The notes: generated by a model not told the origin, from the sequence alone. Shown: positions 1-7,946, counted from the stretch's first letter. The stretch: 18,952 nt of DNA from a bacterium (GCA_018399475.1 JAGYOS010000055.1:1-18952), one strand, 5' to 3'. Made by a program: numbers and translations.

Positions 1-1290
1 AATAAGAATCAGGGGCCAGCTTGTAATAAGGGAAAAAGAATATTTTTTAAATTTTTTGTTCTTAAAATTGATTACTACAAAACAAATTAAGCCCAATATT
101 CCCAAAACGGTTCTCCATTCCCCGATGCTTGAAATAAAACTGGCGAGTTTGACTCCTTGATGAGTTTCTTTTAAGGGAGCTTGGATAACGGAATTTACCG
201 CTTGCTCGCTTATGTAATGAGGGAGATAGAGCCAGCTGATTGTCGCAATAAAAATTCCAATTGCCAATAAAGGCAGGGGAGCGAATAATAATTTTAGCCA
301 GTTTGGGATGATTTTCTTAAGTTTGCGGAAATTGATTATCAAGTAGGCGAAGCCGAAAAAGGCTAAAATGAAAAGCAATAGAAAAGCTGAAAGGTGATGG
401 ATATAGAAAAGGCTTCCGGAAAAGAAAATCGCCAAAGCTAGCAGTTCGCTCTTTTTTTTGGCAAGAGCCAGGTAAATTGTTAAAACGATTAAGACAATGA
501 ATAAATTTCCCAAAATATTACCCACCACTCCTCCGGAAGAGAATTTTCCAAAAGGTTCGGCGGCAACGTAAAGCACTCCGCTGAATAAAAAAGCCAGCCA
601 AGCTATCGCTTGGCTTTTGAAAATCCGTAGAGCCAAAGCGTAAACCGCCAGTAAAACAAGAAAATTTATAAAAGCTAAAAAGATCACGGGGAAAGCTGAT
701 AAAATGGGGATACCGGTAATTTTAGCCAAAGCGATAAATGGCAGATGCTCTCCCACAATCACGTCGCTTGTTCCATAATCGGGAATTTTTTCTGTTTGTT
801 CCATGAGTTTTACCCAGTACATGTGGTGTCCCAAGTCAGTGTTATTCGGTACGATGTCTTTTGCCAAGAAAACAGCTGTTATTAAAAAAGAAACGAGCGT
901 CAAGATCGTTCCGTTAAGCAACTGTTTTGTTTTTAATTTAAGGTAAGCAGGAGTTTCTTCTTCCTCGGGCAAACTTTTAATTGCCGGGTTTTTTTTAGTT
1001 TTCGGGAAAGAGAATAAGTGCCAAGAGGAAAAAGTTGAAGCTACTAAAGGAAGTAATATTACCAGAAGAACGGCGTGAAAAATATTTGAAGAGTTAAAAT
1101 TAATCTCCAGTTTATTTAAAACCAGCAATAGAAGATTTATCAAAGCCAAACTTGTTCCGGCGCTGAAAATAAAATATTCCAACGAGGAAATTTTTATTTT
1201 CGGTCTTACAAGTAGATATAAAGCCGAAAAACCCGGCAACAAGAAAAGGAAGATAAAGGCGGAAAAAAATTTTAAGTAATCAATTAGCAT
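1..1290 (-). CDS. Polytopic membrane protein, GT-C glycosyltransferase-like (3' end cut by window)
   Basis: The minus frame from ATG at 1288-1290 stays open for 430 codons to the window edge, so the C-terminus is missing. It is very hydrophobic. Likely membrane segments lie near residues 7-28, 39-58, 71-87, 127-143, 195-225, 231-247, 259-276, 283-315, 333-351 and 395-408. After the fourth segment comes an exposed stretch with D145, then D152-LGHHMYW, then D176 and GEH (180-182). Acidic residues in the first external loop are typical of GT-C glycosyltransferases (ArnT/PMT/GT39 type), which transfer sugars from polyprenyl-phosphate donors outside the membrane. It is the last visible gene of the minus operon, 33 bp after the GT4 gene, and would fit as the enzyme using a lipid-linked sugar made by the GT2 gene. 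The GT-C call rests on topology and acidic residues only; it could be another polytopic envelope protein. Confidence 0.7.
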   Translation of the reverse strand, partial: MLIDYLKFFSAFIFLFLLPGFSALYLLVRPKIKISSLEYFIFSAGTSLALINLLLLVLNKLEINFNSSNIFHAVLLVILLPLVASTFSSWHLFSFPKTKKNPAIKSLPEEEETPAYLKLKTKQLLNGTILTLVSFLITAVFLAKDIVPNNTDLGHHMYWVKLMEQTEKIPDYGTSDVIVGEHLPFIALAKITGIPILSAFPVIFLAFINFLVLLAVYALALRIFKSQAIAWLAFLFSGVLYVAAEPFGKFSSGGVVGNILGNLFIVLIVLTIYLALAKKKSELLALAIFFSGSLFYIHHLSAFLLLFILAFFGFAYLIINFRKLKKIIPNWLKLLFAPLPLLAIGIFIATISWLYLPHYISEQAVNSVIQAPLKETHQGVKLASFISSIGEWRTVLGILGLICFVVINFKNKKFKKYSFSLITSWPLILI

Positions 1291-1323
1291 AAATTTGGCA
1301 GTTTTTTTATTTTTAAAAACGCT

Positions 1324-2493
1324 TTAGTTTCTTTTATTCCCATCACTGGATTTTGATTCAATCTTAGGCGGCTTGGCGGCAACTTTTTTAAATTCTTCTA
1401 AATATTTTTTAGCAATTATCGCCCATTCAAATCTTTGGCGGGTATACTCTTGAGCCTCTGTTCCGAATTTTTGGCGGGAATCCGGATTATCAATCAGCTT
1501 CTTCAGGGTATCTACCCAGAGGGAAACTTTTTTTGATTTTAGCAGAAAACCGTTTTTTCTGTCAGTGATGGCTTCTTTAAGACCTTCCAACTTAGCTGCT
1601 ACTACCGGCATTTTGCAAGAGGCGGCTTCCAATAAAGTTATTCCGAACCCTTCCATATCGTTTTTTACCTTAATGTTGGGCTGAACAAAAATGTCAGCGG
1701 CATTAAAAAGAATTTCTTTTTCTTCTTGAGAGACAAATCCAAACAAATAAGCTTTCTTTTCTAATTTTGATTTTTTAATGGCTTTTCGGATGTTTTCTTT
1801 CTCCGTTCCGTCGCCGGCTATCAAATAAAAAACCTCCGAATCCAATTTAGCGAGCACATTTTCTACAAACCAAGTGATTCCTTTTCTTTCGCAAAGCCTG
1901 CCCAGGGTCAGGATAAAAGTTTTATTTTTTAGGTCGGCGCTGAAATTTTTTCCCAGTTTCTTCTCAAGCAGGTTTAAAAGATCTTCCCTTTTAATCTTAG
2001 GATTGTAAGTTTTTTGGGGATCTATGCCGTTGGGGATTACAACAACTTTTTGACGGGGAGCTCCCAGACGCAAAGCTTTTTTTTGAGTAGCCTCGCTGAC
2101 CGCTATTATCTTATCTAGGGAGAATAAGGCTTCCAAATTAATTTTTTTATAAAAATTGTTTTGTTCGGCGTAAGTTAAATCTAATCCGTGGACCGTGCAA
2201 ACAACTTTTGCTTTAGGGCGAAAAATTTTAAGGATGTCTCCAATGGGGGCTATTACTGCGTCAGAGAGATGGATTAAATCATATTTCCCGCTGGAGAAAA
2301 TAACTTTGGGAATCAAGCCGACAAGGAAAAAAGGCAAGAATTTTTTCCCTCTGCGGTTTACAATGGCGGTAACCTTAGTTTCTTCCAATTTGGCGACAGC
2401 CTTAATCAGATTGAAGCTCATTTCTTCCATGCCTCCTATAACCGGCGGATAAGTTCTTGAAATAAAAAGAATTTGAAATTTTTTAGGAGCCAT
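1324..2493 (-). CDS. Glycosyltransferase family 4 (GT-B fold)
   Basis: A retaining GT4 glycosyltransferase of 389 residues that would move a sugar from a nucleotide-sugar to a lipid or glycan acceptor at the cytoplasmic face of the membrane. The N-terminal domain has YPPVIGGMEE (15-24), the GG loop that contacts the donor phosphate, then TVHGLD (100-105) and VSEATQKKA (132-140), followed by VVIPNGID (151-158). The C-terminal domain opens with TLGRLCERKG (196-205) and carries the E-x7-E motif E281-GFGITLL-E289, then NGFLL (314-318). A longer frame starts at 2559 but would run 65 bases into the preceding GT2 gene. The ATG at 2493 begins one base after the GT2 stop and directly precedes the conserved first beta strand, so I chose it. 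Donor and acceptor cannot be told from sequence. Confidence 0.93.
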   Translation of the reverse strand: MAPKKFQILFISRTYPPVIGGMEEMSFNLIKAVAKLEETKVTAIVNRRGKKFLPFFLVGLIPKVIFSSGKYDLIHLSDAVIAPIGDILKIFRPKAKVVCTVHGLDLTYAEQNNFYKKINLEALFSLDKIIAVSEATQKKALRLGAPRQKVVVIPNGIDPQKTYNPKIKREDLLNLLEKKLGKNFSADLKNKTFILTLGRLCERKGITWFVENVLAKLDSEVFYLIAGDGTEKENIRKAIKKSKLEKKAYLFGFVSQEEKEILFNAADIFVQPNIKVKNDMEGFGITLLEAASCKMPVVAAKLEGLKEAITDRKNGFLLKSKKVSLWVDTLKKLIDNPDSRQKFGTEAQEYTRQRFEWAIIAKKYLEEFKKVAAKPPKIESKSSDGNKRN

Positions 2494-2494
2494 T

Positions 2495-3463
2495 TTATTC
2501 TTGCGTTTCTTTATTTTTTTCAAATTGGCGCCTTCTCTCTTCATACATTCTTTCTTCAATAATTTGGCGATTGCTTTTTACCATATCGGCCAAAAAGGCG
2601 AAAATCATAAGTTGGATTCCTAAGAAGAGGAAAATGCTTCCCAATCCGATCCAATTACGATAAGGAGAAATTTTTAAAGTTTGGAAATAGTAGAAGAGGA
2701 AAATGGCAAAAATTATGCCTGCCGCTATAATTGAAAATAAAGCCAAAAAGCCAAAAAACTTGAGAGGCTTGGTGTCCCGTAAAGTTTTAAAAATAATTAT
2801 CAGGGATTGGTAAATGAAATTGAGAATATTTTTGGTGAGTTTGGCTTTTCTGTTTTTAAAATAGGTCACTTGAACCGGTAGCCAGATAATTTCTAAATTT
2901 TTCCCCAAGGCGTCTATAATGGTTTCCTGGGTGTAGGTGAATTGATGGGTTAGATTTAATTTTAACATTGTTTCTCTGTTGTAAGCCCGAAAACCGCAAG
3001 TAATATCATCTGTCTTTGTTCCCAAGAAGGTGCCTATGATTTTGGCTGCCAGTTTATTTAAAGATTTTCTAATAAAGGGCATCCCTTTGGGCTTTATTCC
3101 CGAAAACCGTGAGCCGATAACAATATCCGCTTTCTGATTTAAAATCGGCTGGACAAGTTTGGGGATATCTTGAGGGTTAAATTGGCCGTCAGCATCAATG
3201 TTAACCATGATATCAAAGTTTTTTTCCAGAGCTTGAATAACGGCGCTTTTAAAAGCCACTCCTAGACCGCGGTTTATTTTATGGGAATAAATCAAATCGG
3301 CGCCGGCTTTTTTAGCTGCAATTTTAGTTTGGTCGGTGGATCCGTCATCAATCACTTGGACTGCGATTGCAGAAATTCCTTTTATTTCCCGAGGTATTTC
3401 TCTAATTGTTTTTCCAATAACCTCCGCCTCATTGTAAGCGGGGATATTGACTAGTAATTTCAT
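2495..3463 (-). CDS. Family 2 glycosyltransferase, polyprenyl-phosphate sugar synthase-like, with two C-terminal membrane helices
   Basis: A GT-A fold enzyme of 322 residues resembling dolichol/polyprenyl-phosphate mannose or glucose synthases, which load a sugar on a lipid phosphate carrier. Visible motifs are NIPAYNEA (6-13), DDGSTD (39-44), INRGLG (63-68), the metal-binding DAD (90-92) followed by GQ, and IGSRF (116-120). Later come CGFRAYNR (156-163) and the acceptor-side FTYTQE (175-180). Two hydrophobic segments (about 236-260 and 271-294) follow the catalytic domain, as in membrane-anchored polyprenyl-phosphate transferases, and the protein ends in a charged tail. It follows the dehydrogenase gene by 18 bp and precedes the GT4 gene by one base. 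Its product may feed the GT-C-like protein further on; this is inference from context. Confidence 0.92.
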   Translation of the reverse strand: MKLLVNIPAYNEAEVIGKTIREIPREIKGISAIAVQVIDDGSTDQTKIAAKKAGADLIYSHKINRGLGVAFKSAVIQALEKNFDIMVNIDADGQFNPQDIPKLVQPILNQKADIVIGSRFSGIKPKGMPFIRKSLNKLAAKIIGTFLGTKTDDITCGFRAYNRETMLKLNLTHQFTYTQETIIDALGKNLEIIWLPVQVTYFKNRKAKLTKNILNFIYQSLIIIFKTLRDTKPLKFFGFLALFSIIAAGIIFAIFLFYYFQTLKISPYRNWIGLGSIFLFLGIQLMIFAFLADMVKSNRQIIEERMYEERRRQFEKNKETQE

Positions 3464-3481
3464 ATTTTTAAAACATTTTAT

Positions 3482-4765
3482 TTATCTTCCGATTCCTTTG
3501 TATCTGATTCCATAGGCTTCAATATTTTCTTTGTCCAGACAATTCTTACCGTCAATAACAACTTTAATCTTATTTTTTTTCAAAATTTTTCCGTCAAGCC
3601 TGTTTATGAAATCTTGGTGGTCGGTGGCGACAATAAGGGCTAAAGATTTTTTTAAAATGTCTTGAAGCGATTTTTCCGTAGAATATTTTTTGAGAAAAGG
3701 GTCAAAAGTCATTACTTCCCCTCCCATTTTTTTTACTTTCTCAATAATTTCAAAAGCGGGACTTTCGCGCGTATCGTCTATATTGGCTTTATAAGAAATT
3801 CCCAGGATTCCAACAGGAGTATTTTTAACGGAGAGTTTGAATTCGTTAAGCTCATCTTGAAGCAATTCTGCGGTATAATCCGGCATGCTGTTATTTATCC
3901 GGCGGGCCAGTTTTAAAAAATCATGGCTGAAACCTATTGTTTCGGCTTTCCGGATTAAATAGTAAGGGTCAACCGGGATACAATGACCGCCGACTCCGCA
4001 ACTTGGCCAATGGGGCATGAAAGAAAATTTGCTGGCAGCTCCTTTTATTACTTCCACCACGTCTATTCCCATTTGATCAAATGATTTTGCGATTTCATTT
4101 ACGAAAGCGATGTTAATATCCCTAAAAGCGTTTTCAATTGTTTTGGTTGCTTCAGCTTCTTTGATAGAATGCATGGGATTAATGGGCGCGTCAATAAAAC
4201 TTCTGTAAAAAACGACGGCTTTTTCCAATCCTTTTTTGGTGAAGGCTCCCACATTTCTCGGCAAGTTGGAGACATTCCTTTCGGGGTCGCCGGGATTGAT
4301 CCTCTCCGGAACATGAGCCAAATAAAAATCTTTGCCGACTTTATATTTTTTTCTTTCTAAAAGAGGCAGAATTATTTCTTCCGACACTCCCGGATTTATA
4401 GTGGATTCAATAATAATAAGCTGTCCCTTTTTTAAATTTTCCCCAACGGTTTTTACCGCTCCAATCAAGGGGTTAAAATCAGGGCGATAATCTTTGTCTA
4501 CCGGAGTGGGTACCGAAATTATAACCACGTCAGACTTACCGATTACTTTGGGATTTTGAGTGGCCTTTAAATAAAAGGGAACAACTTTCTGAAGGCTTTT
4601 TTCTACGAGACTGTCCTTAAAGGGAGGAATTCCCTTATTTATTTTTTCCGTCAATTTTTTATTAACGTCAAAACCGTGAACTTGGTGCTTTTTTAAGGCA
4701 AGTAAACAAGCTAACGGCAAACCAACATAGCCGGTTCCGACTACGGTTACGATTTCTTTGTTCAT
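3482..4765 (-). CDS. Nucleotide-sugar 6-dehydrogenase (UDP-Glc/GDP-Man/UDP-HexNAc dehydrogenase family)
   Basis: This enzyme oxidises the C6 hydroxyl of a nucleotide sugar to the uronic acid in two NAD-dependent steps. The N-terminal Rossmann domain shows VVGTGYVGLPLA (8-19) with FDVN (32-35). The central domain has VPTPVD (85-90), ESTINPGV (120-127) and HVPERINPGD (151-160). Catalytic residues are K208 in AEATK and the nucleophile C262 in GVGGHCIPVDPYYL (257-270). The C-terminal domain has GISYKANIDDTRESPA (322-337). The GGHCIPVDP form is the one seen in the WecC/WbpA branch (UDP-N-acetyl-hexosamine dehydrogenases) rather than typical UDP-glucose dehydrogenases, so a HexNAc substrate is more likely, though not proven. 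It is the first gene of the minus operon and the precursor supplier for the glycosyltransferases after it. Length (427) is normal. Confidence 0.95.
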   Translation of the reverse strand: MNKEIVTVVGTGYVGLPLACLLALKKHQVHGFDVNKKLTEKINKGIPPFKDSLVEKSLQKVVPFYLKATQNPKVIGKSDVVIISVPTPVDKDYRPDFNPLIGAVKTVGENLKKGQLIIIESTINPGVSEEIILPLLERKKYKVGKDFYLAHVPERINPGDPERNVSNLPRNVGAFTKKGLEKAVVFYRSFIDAPINPMHSIKEAEATKTIENAFRDINIAFVNEIAKSFDQMGIDVVEVIKGAASKFSFMPHWPSCGVGGHCIPVDPYYLIRKAETIGFSHDFLKLARRINNSMPDYTAELLQDELNEFKLSVKNTPVGILGISYKANIDDTRESPAFEIIEKVKKMGGEVMTFDPFLKKYSTEKSLQDILKKSLALIVATDHQDFINRLDGKILKKNKIKVVIDGKNCLDKENIEAYGIRYKGIGR

Positions 4766-4842
4766 TTTTGGCTTTTTGAAATTTTTAAAATTAAATCGGA
4801 ATTAGATTCTAACTTATTTAATCTTTTCATATTTGGGATTTT

Positions 4843-4870
4843 TTAGCAAATTGAAATAATCTGTTATACT
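4843..4870 (+). promoter_or_regulatory. Extended -10 promoter for the GT4-kinase-receiver-murE operon
   Basis: A -10 box TATACT at 4865-4870 is preceded by TG at 4862-4863 (extended -10). A partial -35 TTAGCA lies at 4843-4848 with a 16-base spacer. Transcription would begin near 4877, giving a leader of about 100 bases before the ATG at 4979. It is the best promoter candidate in the 213-base divergent gap. I see no convincing promoter for the opposite, dehydrogenase direction; TAGAAT at 4806-4811 (minus strand) is a weak -10 only. Confidence 0.55.
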
Positions 4871-4891
4871 AAAAGAAATTAGACTTTAAAT

Positions 4892-4923
4892 TATTTCTTC
4901 CTAAGTTTTTTAAAGAAGAAATA
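4892..4923 (+). promoter_or_regulatory. Leader hairpin upstream of the GT4 gene
   Basis: TATTTCTTC (4892-4900) and GAAGAAATA (4915-4923) are perfect inverted repeats of 9 bases around a 14-base loop. They lie inside the predicted untranslated leader, about 15 bases after the expected transcription start. The stem is A/T-rich and is followed by a U-rich but interrupted stretch, so it is not a convincing terminator. It could affect mRNA stability or be a protein-binding site; the role is not visible from sequence. Confidence 0.3.
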
Positions 4924-4978
4924 TTTGTTAGTTTTATTTTATTGATAATTTTTTTCAATTGACTTTAAGTCCTAGATT

Positions 4979-6142
4979 ATGAGAATTGGAATAAATGTTT
5001 CTTTTGCCAGAAAAGGGAATACCGGCATCGGGCAATATACTCTTCACTTGGTGAGAGAGATTCTAAATTTAGAGGAAAGCCGCAAGCATAATTTTTATCT
5101 TTATGCTGAAGACAAGGAAAGCCTTGCCAAAATGCCGGACGGTGAAATGATTGCCAAAAGAATTGTTCCAACTCCTTTTTATAAAAGGGATGATTTGGTA
5201 AGAAAAACCACTTGGGAAAAAGCTATCTTGCCACGGCAAGCCAAGAAAGATGAAATAGAAACTTTTTTCTCTCCCTATAATTCCGCCAGCCACTTTCCTC
5301 TAACCAGGCATATAGTTACCTTGCACGATGTGGTTTGGAAAGTTTATGAAAAAGACTATGTAAATAATTTCAGAAAAAGCATTTATGCCAAGCAGACTTT
5401 TGATGCAGTTAAGAGAGCCACTCATTTAATAACGGTCTCCGAATACTCCAAAAAAGAAATTGTTAAATATCTAAAAATAGATCCCGCTTTTATAACGGTC
5501 ATTAAAAATGGAGTGGCCGATTATTTTAAGCGCTTGGAAAATAGGAAAAAAATAATTAAAAGATTGAACGAGTTAGGCGTTGAACCTCCTTATATTTTTT
5601 ATATTGGAGGATTTGAGAAAAGAAAAAATGTGGGGCTTCTTCTGAGCGCTTTTAAAAAAATTGTTGCCAACTACGCCAATATTTTGGAAAAGAGAAAATT
5701 AGTGATAGCGGGAGAAATTTGGGACCATGAAGATCCTTTAATAACCAATGTGGAAAAATTGGCAACCGATTTGAATCTTGGCGAAAAAGTGGTAATCTTA
5801 GGTAAAGTTAGTGATGAAGATAGAGCGGTTCTTTATAACGGGGCGGACCTTTTAGTTTATCCTTCTTTTTATGAAGGATTTGGAATGGCTGTTTTGGAAG
5901 CTATGGCTTGCGGCTGCCCGGTTTTAGCCAGCAATCAAACCTCTATCCCGGAAGTGGGAGGGGAGGCGATTGAATATTTTAATCCTAATCGGGAAGACGA
6001 ACTTGTTCAACGTTTGGGAAAGTTATTAGCGGATTCAACTGCCAGAAGCGAGCTGGCCAGGAAAGGGATGAATAGAGCCGGAGAATTTAGCTGGCGCAAA
6101 GCGGCTGAAAAAACAATGGAAATTTTAACCAATTTAAATTAA
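4979..6142 (+). CDS. Glycosyltransferase family 4, mannosyltransferase-like
   Basis: A second GT4 enzyme (387 residues), distinct from the minus-strand one and closer to the mannosyltransferase branch that starts with a short GIGQY loop. It shows GINVSFARKGNTGIGQY (4-20), TLHDVVW (114-120), ITVSEYSKKE (151-160) and VIKNGV (174-179). The second domain begins with YIGGFEKRKN (208-217), then the E-x7-E motif E299-GFGMAVL-E307 followed by AMACGCPVLAS, and IPEVGG (323-328). It would transfer a hexose, often mannose, to a growing lipid-linked glycan on the cytoplasmic side. It is first in a plus-strand operon: the kinase-like gene starts 9 bases after its stop. The start ATG has no Shine-Dalgarno but sits directly before the first conserved strand. 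Precise specificity is unknown. Confidence 0.93.
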   Translation: MRIGINVSFARKGNTGIGQYTLHLVREILNLEESRKHNFYLYAEDKESLAKMPDGEMIAKRIVPTPFYKRDDLVRKTTWEKAILPRQAKKDEIETFFSPYNSASHFPLTRHIVTLHDVVWKVYEKDYVNNFRKSIYAKQTFDAVKRATHLITVSEYSKKEIVKYLKIDPAFITVIKNGVADYFKRLENRKKIIKRLNELGVEPPYIFYIGGFEKRKNVGLLLSAFKKIVANYANILEKRKLVIAGEIWDHEDPLITNVEKLATDLNLGEKVVILGKVSDEDRAVLYNGADLLVYPSFYEGFGMAVLEAMACGCPVLASNQTSIPEVGGEAIEYFNPNREDELVQRLGKLLADSTARSELARKGMNRAGEFSWRKAAEKTMEILTNLN

Positions 6143-6151
6143 TTTAAAAAA

Positions 6152-7105
6152 ATGAAGAAACTGTTTGATCAATTTAATTTTAAAAAATCGGCCAGAGATT
6201 TGGGAGTTAGCGTTTGGCAAACCCCCAACTTCTTATTCTTGATAATGGGAATTGTTATTTACGCCACGATTATTATTGTCTTCTACCTAACTAAAGATTA
6301 TTCGGATCCCAGAATTTTGATTGCTTCGGAATGTTTTGTGGTGGTGGTTATGCTTACAACAGGATCAAACATTATAGGCAGGATAAGTGATGTTGCCAAA
6401 CTTAATAAATTGAAAACTCGATTTGTTGAAATAGCTTCCAGTCGTTTAAAGGATCCGTTGTCAACAATTCATTGGGAACTGGAAGTTTTGTTGGAAAGAA
6501 CCGGCGGGGATTTGAACCCCAAACAGAAAGAAAGCGTAGATTCCATAATTGAAACAAATGAAAATATGATTAGTCTGGTAAAAGATTTATTAAACATTGT
6601 AAAGATTGAAGATCGCAACAGAATTGAAGGCAAGGATATTATCAATATAGACAAGCTTTTAACTTCCATAATCCACGAGCAGAAAGAATATGCCGCATCT
6701 AAAAAAATAAAAGTTAACTATAAGAATGAAGCCCCCGATAAATATTTTAAAGGAGACAAGGGTCTTGTAAAAATTGCGATAGAGAATGTTGTTTTTAATG
6801 CGCTTGCCTTTAGCCCAAAAGGGAAGGAGATTGACCTAAAAGTTTCGTCTAAACAAAACGATCTTATTGTCCAAGTCAAAGATTACGGCTATGGTATCCC
6901 AAGTGAGGAAAAAGAATATATTTTTACTAAATTTTTTAGGGCAAGCAATATTTTAAGTCATAATATAGACGGTACCGGCTTGGGCCTTTACGTAACCAAG
7001 AAAATTATTGACGGTTTGGGTGGCAAAGTTTGGTTTGAGTCGGAAACAGATAAAGGCGCTGAATTTTTTATGAAGTTCCCCATTTTCTTTAGCAATGAAA
7101 ACTAA
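6152..7105 (+). CDS. Membrane histidine-kinase-like protein lacking the phospho-accepting His (possible pseudokinase)
   Basis: Two membrane helices (about 27-47 and 56-72) are joined by a loop of under ten residues, so there is no extracellular sensor domain. Next come a HisKA-like dimerisation helix pair (about 85-155) and a HATPase_c domain (about 200-312). The ATP-binding boxes look intact: N box N212-x3-N216-A, G1 box DYGYG (244-248), F box IFTKFF (257-262) and G2 box GTGLGLY (274-280). In the H box the usual SHxLRTPL reads S96-S97-RLKDPL, so Ser (codon AGT) stands where the phospho-accepting His belongs. The nearest His is H107, ten residues on, at a position that is not the acceptor in the family. 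It may bind ATP and act as a scaffold, phosphatase or allosteric partner of the tandem-receiver protein, whose ATG lies 2 bases after its stop. Membrane placement is clear; activity is inference. Confidence 0.88.
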   Translation: MKKLFDQFNFKKSARDLGVSVWQTPNFLFLIMGIVIYATIIIVFYLTKDYSDPRILIASECFVVVVMLTTGSNIIGRISDVAKLNKLKTRFVEIASSRLKDPLSTIHWELEVLLERTGGDLNPKQKESVDSIIETNENMISLVKDLLNIVKIEDRNRIEGKDIINIDKLLTSIIHEQKEYAASKKIKVNYKNEAPDKYFKGDKGLVKIAIENVVFNALAFSPKGKEIDLKVSSKQNDLIVQVKDYGYGIPSEEKEYIFTKFFRASNILSHNIDGTGLGLYVTKKIIDGLGGKVWFESETDKGAEFFMKFPIFFSNEN

Positions 7106-7107
7106 AA

Positions 7108-7899
7108 ATGGATCAAAAGAGAAAAAAGATTTTAGTGGTTGATGACAATTTAAAAATTCAAGAAATTCTTTCTAAATTTTTTAAAGAGGAAGGCTATGAT
7201 TTCGTCAGTTCTTATACGGGCAGAGATTCCTTTCGTCTTATTCGTGAGGAAAAGCCCGATTTGATAATTATGGATATGGTTTTACCGGGAGAAGACGGCC
7301 TTGAAATTCTGGAAGAATTTCGCAGAGATTCCGAGATAGAAAAAATTCCTAAGGTTGTTTTGTCAAATCTTGATGATAAAGAACAAGTTGAGCAAGCTAA
7401 AGAGAAAGGAGTGGTTAAATATTTATCCAAGCCCCATTACAAATTGAAAGAAATTCTTAAAGAGATTGAAGAAGTAATTGGGGAAAAAGAACAGAATAAA
7501 TTGCCGGTTGAAGGGAAAAAATTGATTGTGATGTTAAATGACGACAATTTTCTGTTAAGCGTTTTCAAAAATATCTTTGAAGAAAAAGGATTTGAGTTCA
7601 AAGGTTTTGACTCCATCCCTCCTTCCAATGTTTCTAAAATAATTGAAGGCCTGGATCCTTTGGCGATAATTGTAGATTTGGTGATGTGTTTTGATGGGAT
7701 AAAAGTTATTGGAGATTTGAAAGCCGATGAAAATTTTAAAGAAACGCCGATTATTGTTTTAGACAACATTTACAATGAAGAAGAAATAGAAGAAACGAAA
7801 AAAGCGGGAGCCATTGCTTACATTTCAATGAAAGAAAATAATCCCACTCAAGCTGCAGGAAAGATCCTTGATCTTTTGGTCCAGCGCCATTCATCTTAA
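7108..7899 (+). CDS. Tandem receiver-domain protein without output domain
   Basis: Two CheY-like receiver domains in 263 residues with no DNA-binding or enzymatic domain. REC1 (about 6-125) is complete: acidic pair D12-D13, phospho-acceptor D56, switch S86 and K108 in YLSKP. REC2 (about 137-258) keeps the acidic pair D145-D146 and the acceptor D190 in IIVDLVM. The switch Ser/Thr is replaced by D219 and the conserved Lys position holds M241 with K242 next to it, so REC2 is partly degenerate. The gene starts 2 bases after the kinase-like gene and is surely co-transcribed and probably co-translated. REC-only proteins act by protein-protein contact or as phosphate relays. Here it may control envelope enzymes or pass a signal to an unlinked regulator; this is inference. 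Confidence 0.9.
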   Translation: MDQKRKKILVVDDNLKIQEILSKFFKEEGYDFVSSYTGRDSFRLIREEKPDLIIMDMVLPGEDGLEILEEFRRDSEIEKIPKVVLSNLDDKEQVEQAKEKGVVKYLSKPHYKLKEILKEIEEVIGEKEQNKLPVEGKKLIVMLNDDNFLLSVFKNIFEEKGFEFKGFDSIPPSNVSKIIEGLDPLAIIVDLVMCFDGIKVIGDLKADENFKETPIIVLDNIYNEEEIEETKKAGAIAYISMKENNPTQAAGKILDLLVQRHSS

Positions 7900-7946
7900 T
7901 TTCGAATTATTTTTGCTGTCGGTTTTCAAACTGCGAGTTTTAGAAA

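Noticed and set aside
2495..2559. Longer GT4 frame starting at 2559, overlapping the GT2 gene
   Set aside because: The extra 22 residues are Lys/Arg-rich and encoded by the GT2 tail in another frame. The ATG at 2493, one base after the GT2 stop, precedes the conserved first strand.
4806..4834. Minus-strand promoter with TAGAAT (-10) for the dehydrogenase operon
   Set aside because: No -35 resembling TTGACA occurs at 16-18 bases. Such a -10 alone is common by chance in A/T-rich DNA.
6458..6481. H107 in the kinase as a replacement phospho-acceptor
   Set aside because: It lies ten residues after the H-box position, where the family usually has Lys, and would be nearly three helical turns away. 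It is unlikely to reach the ATP site in the usual geometry.
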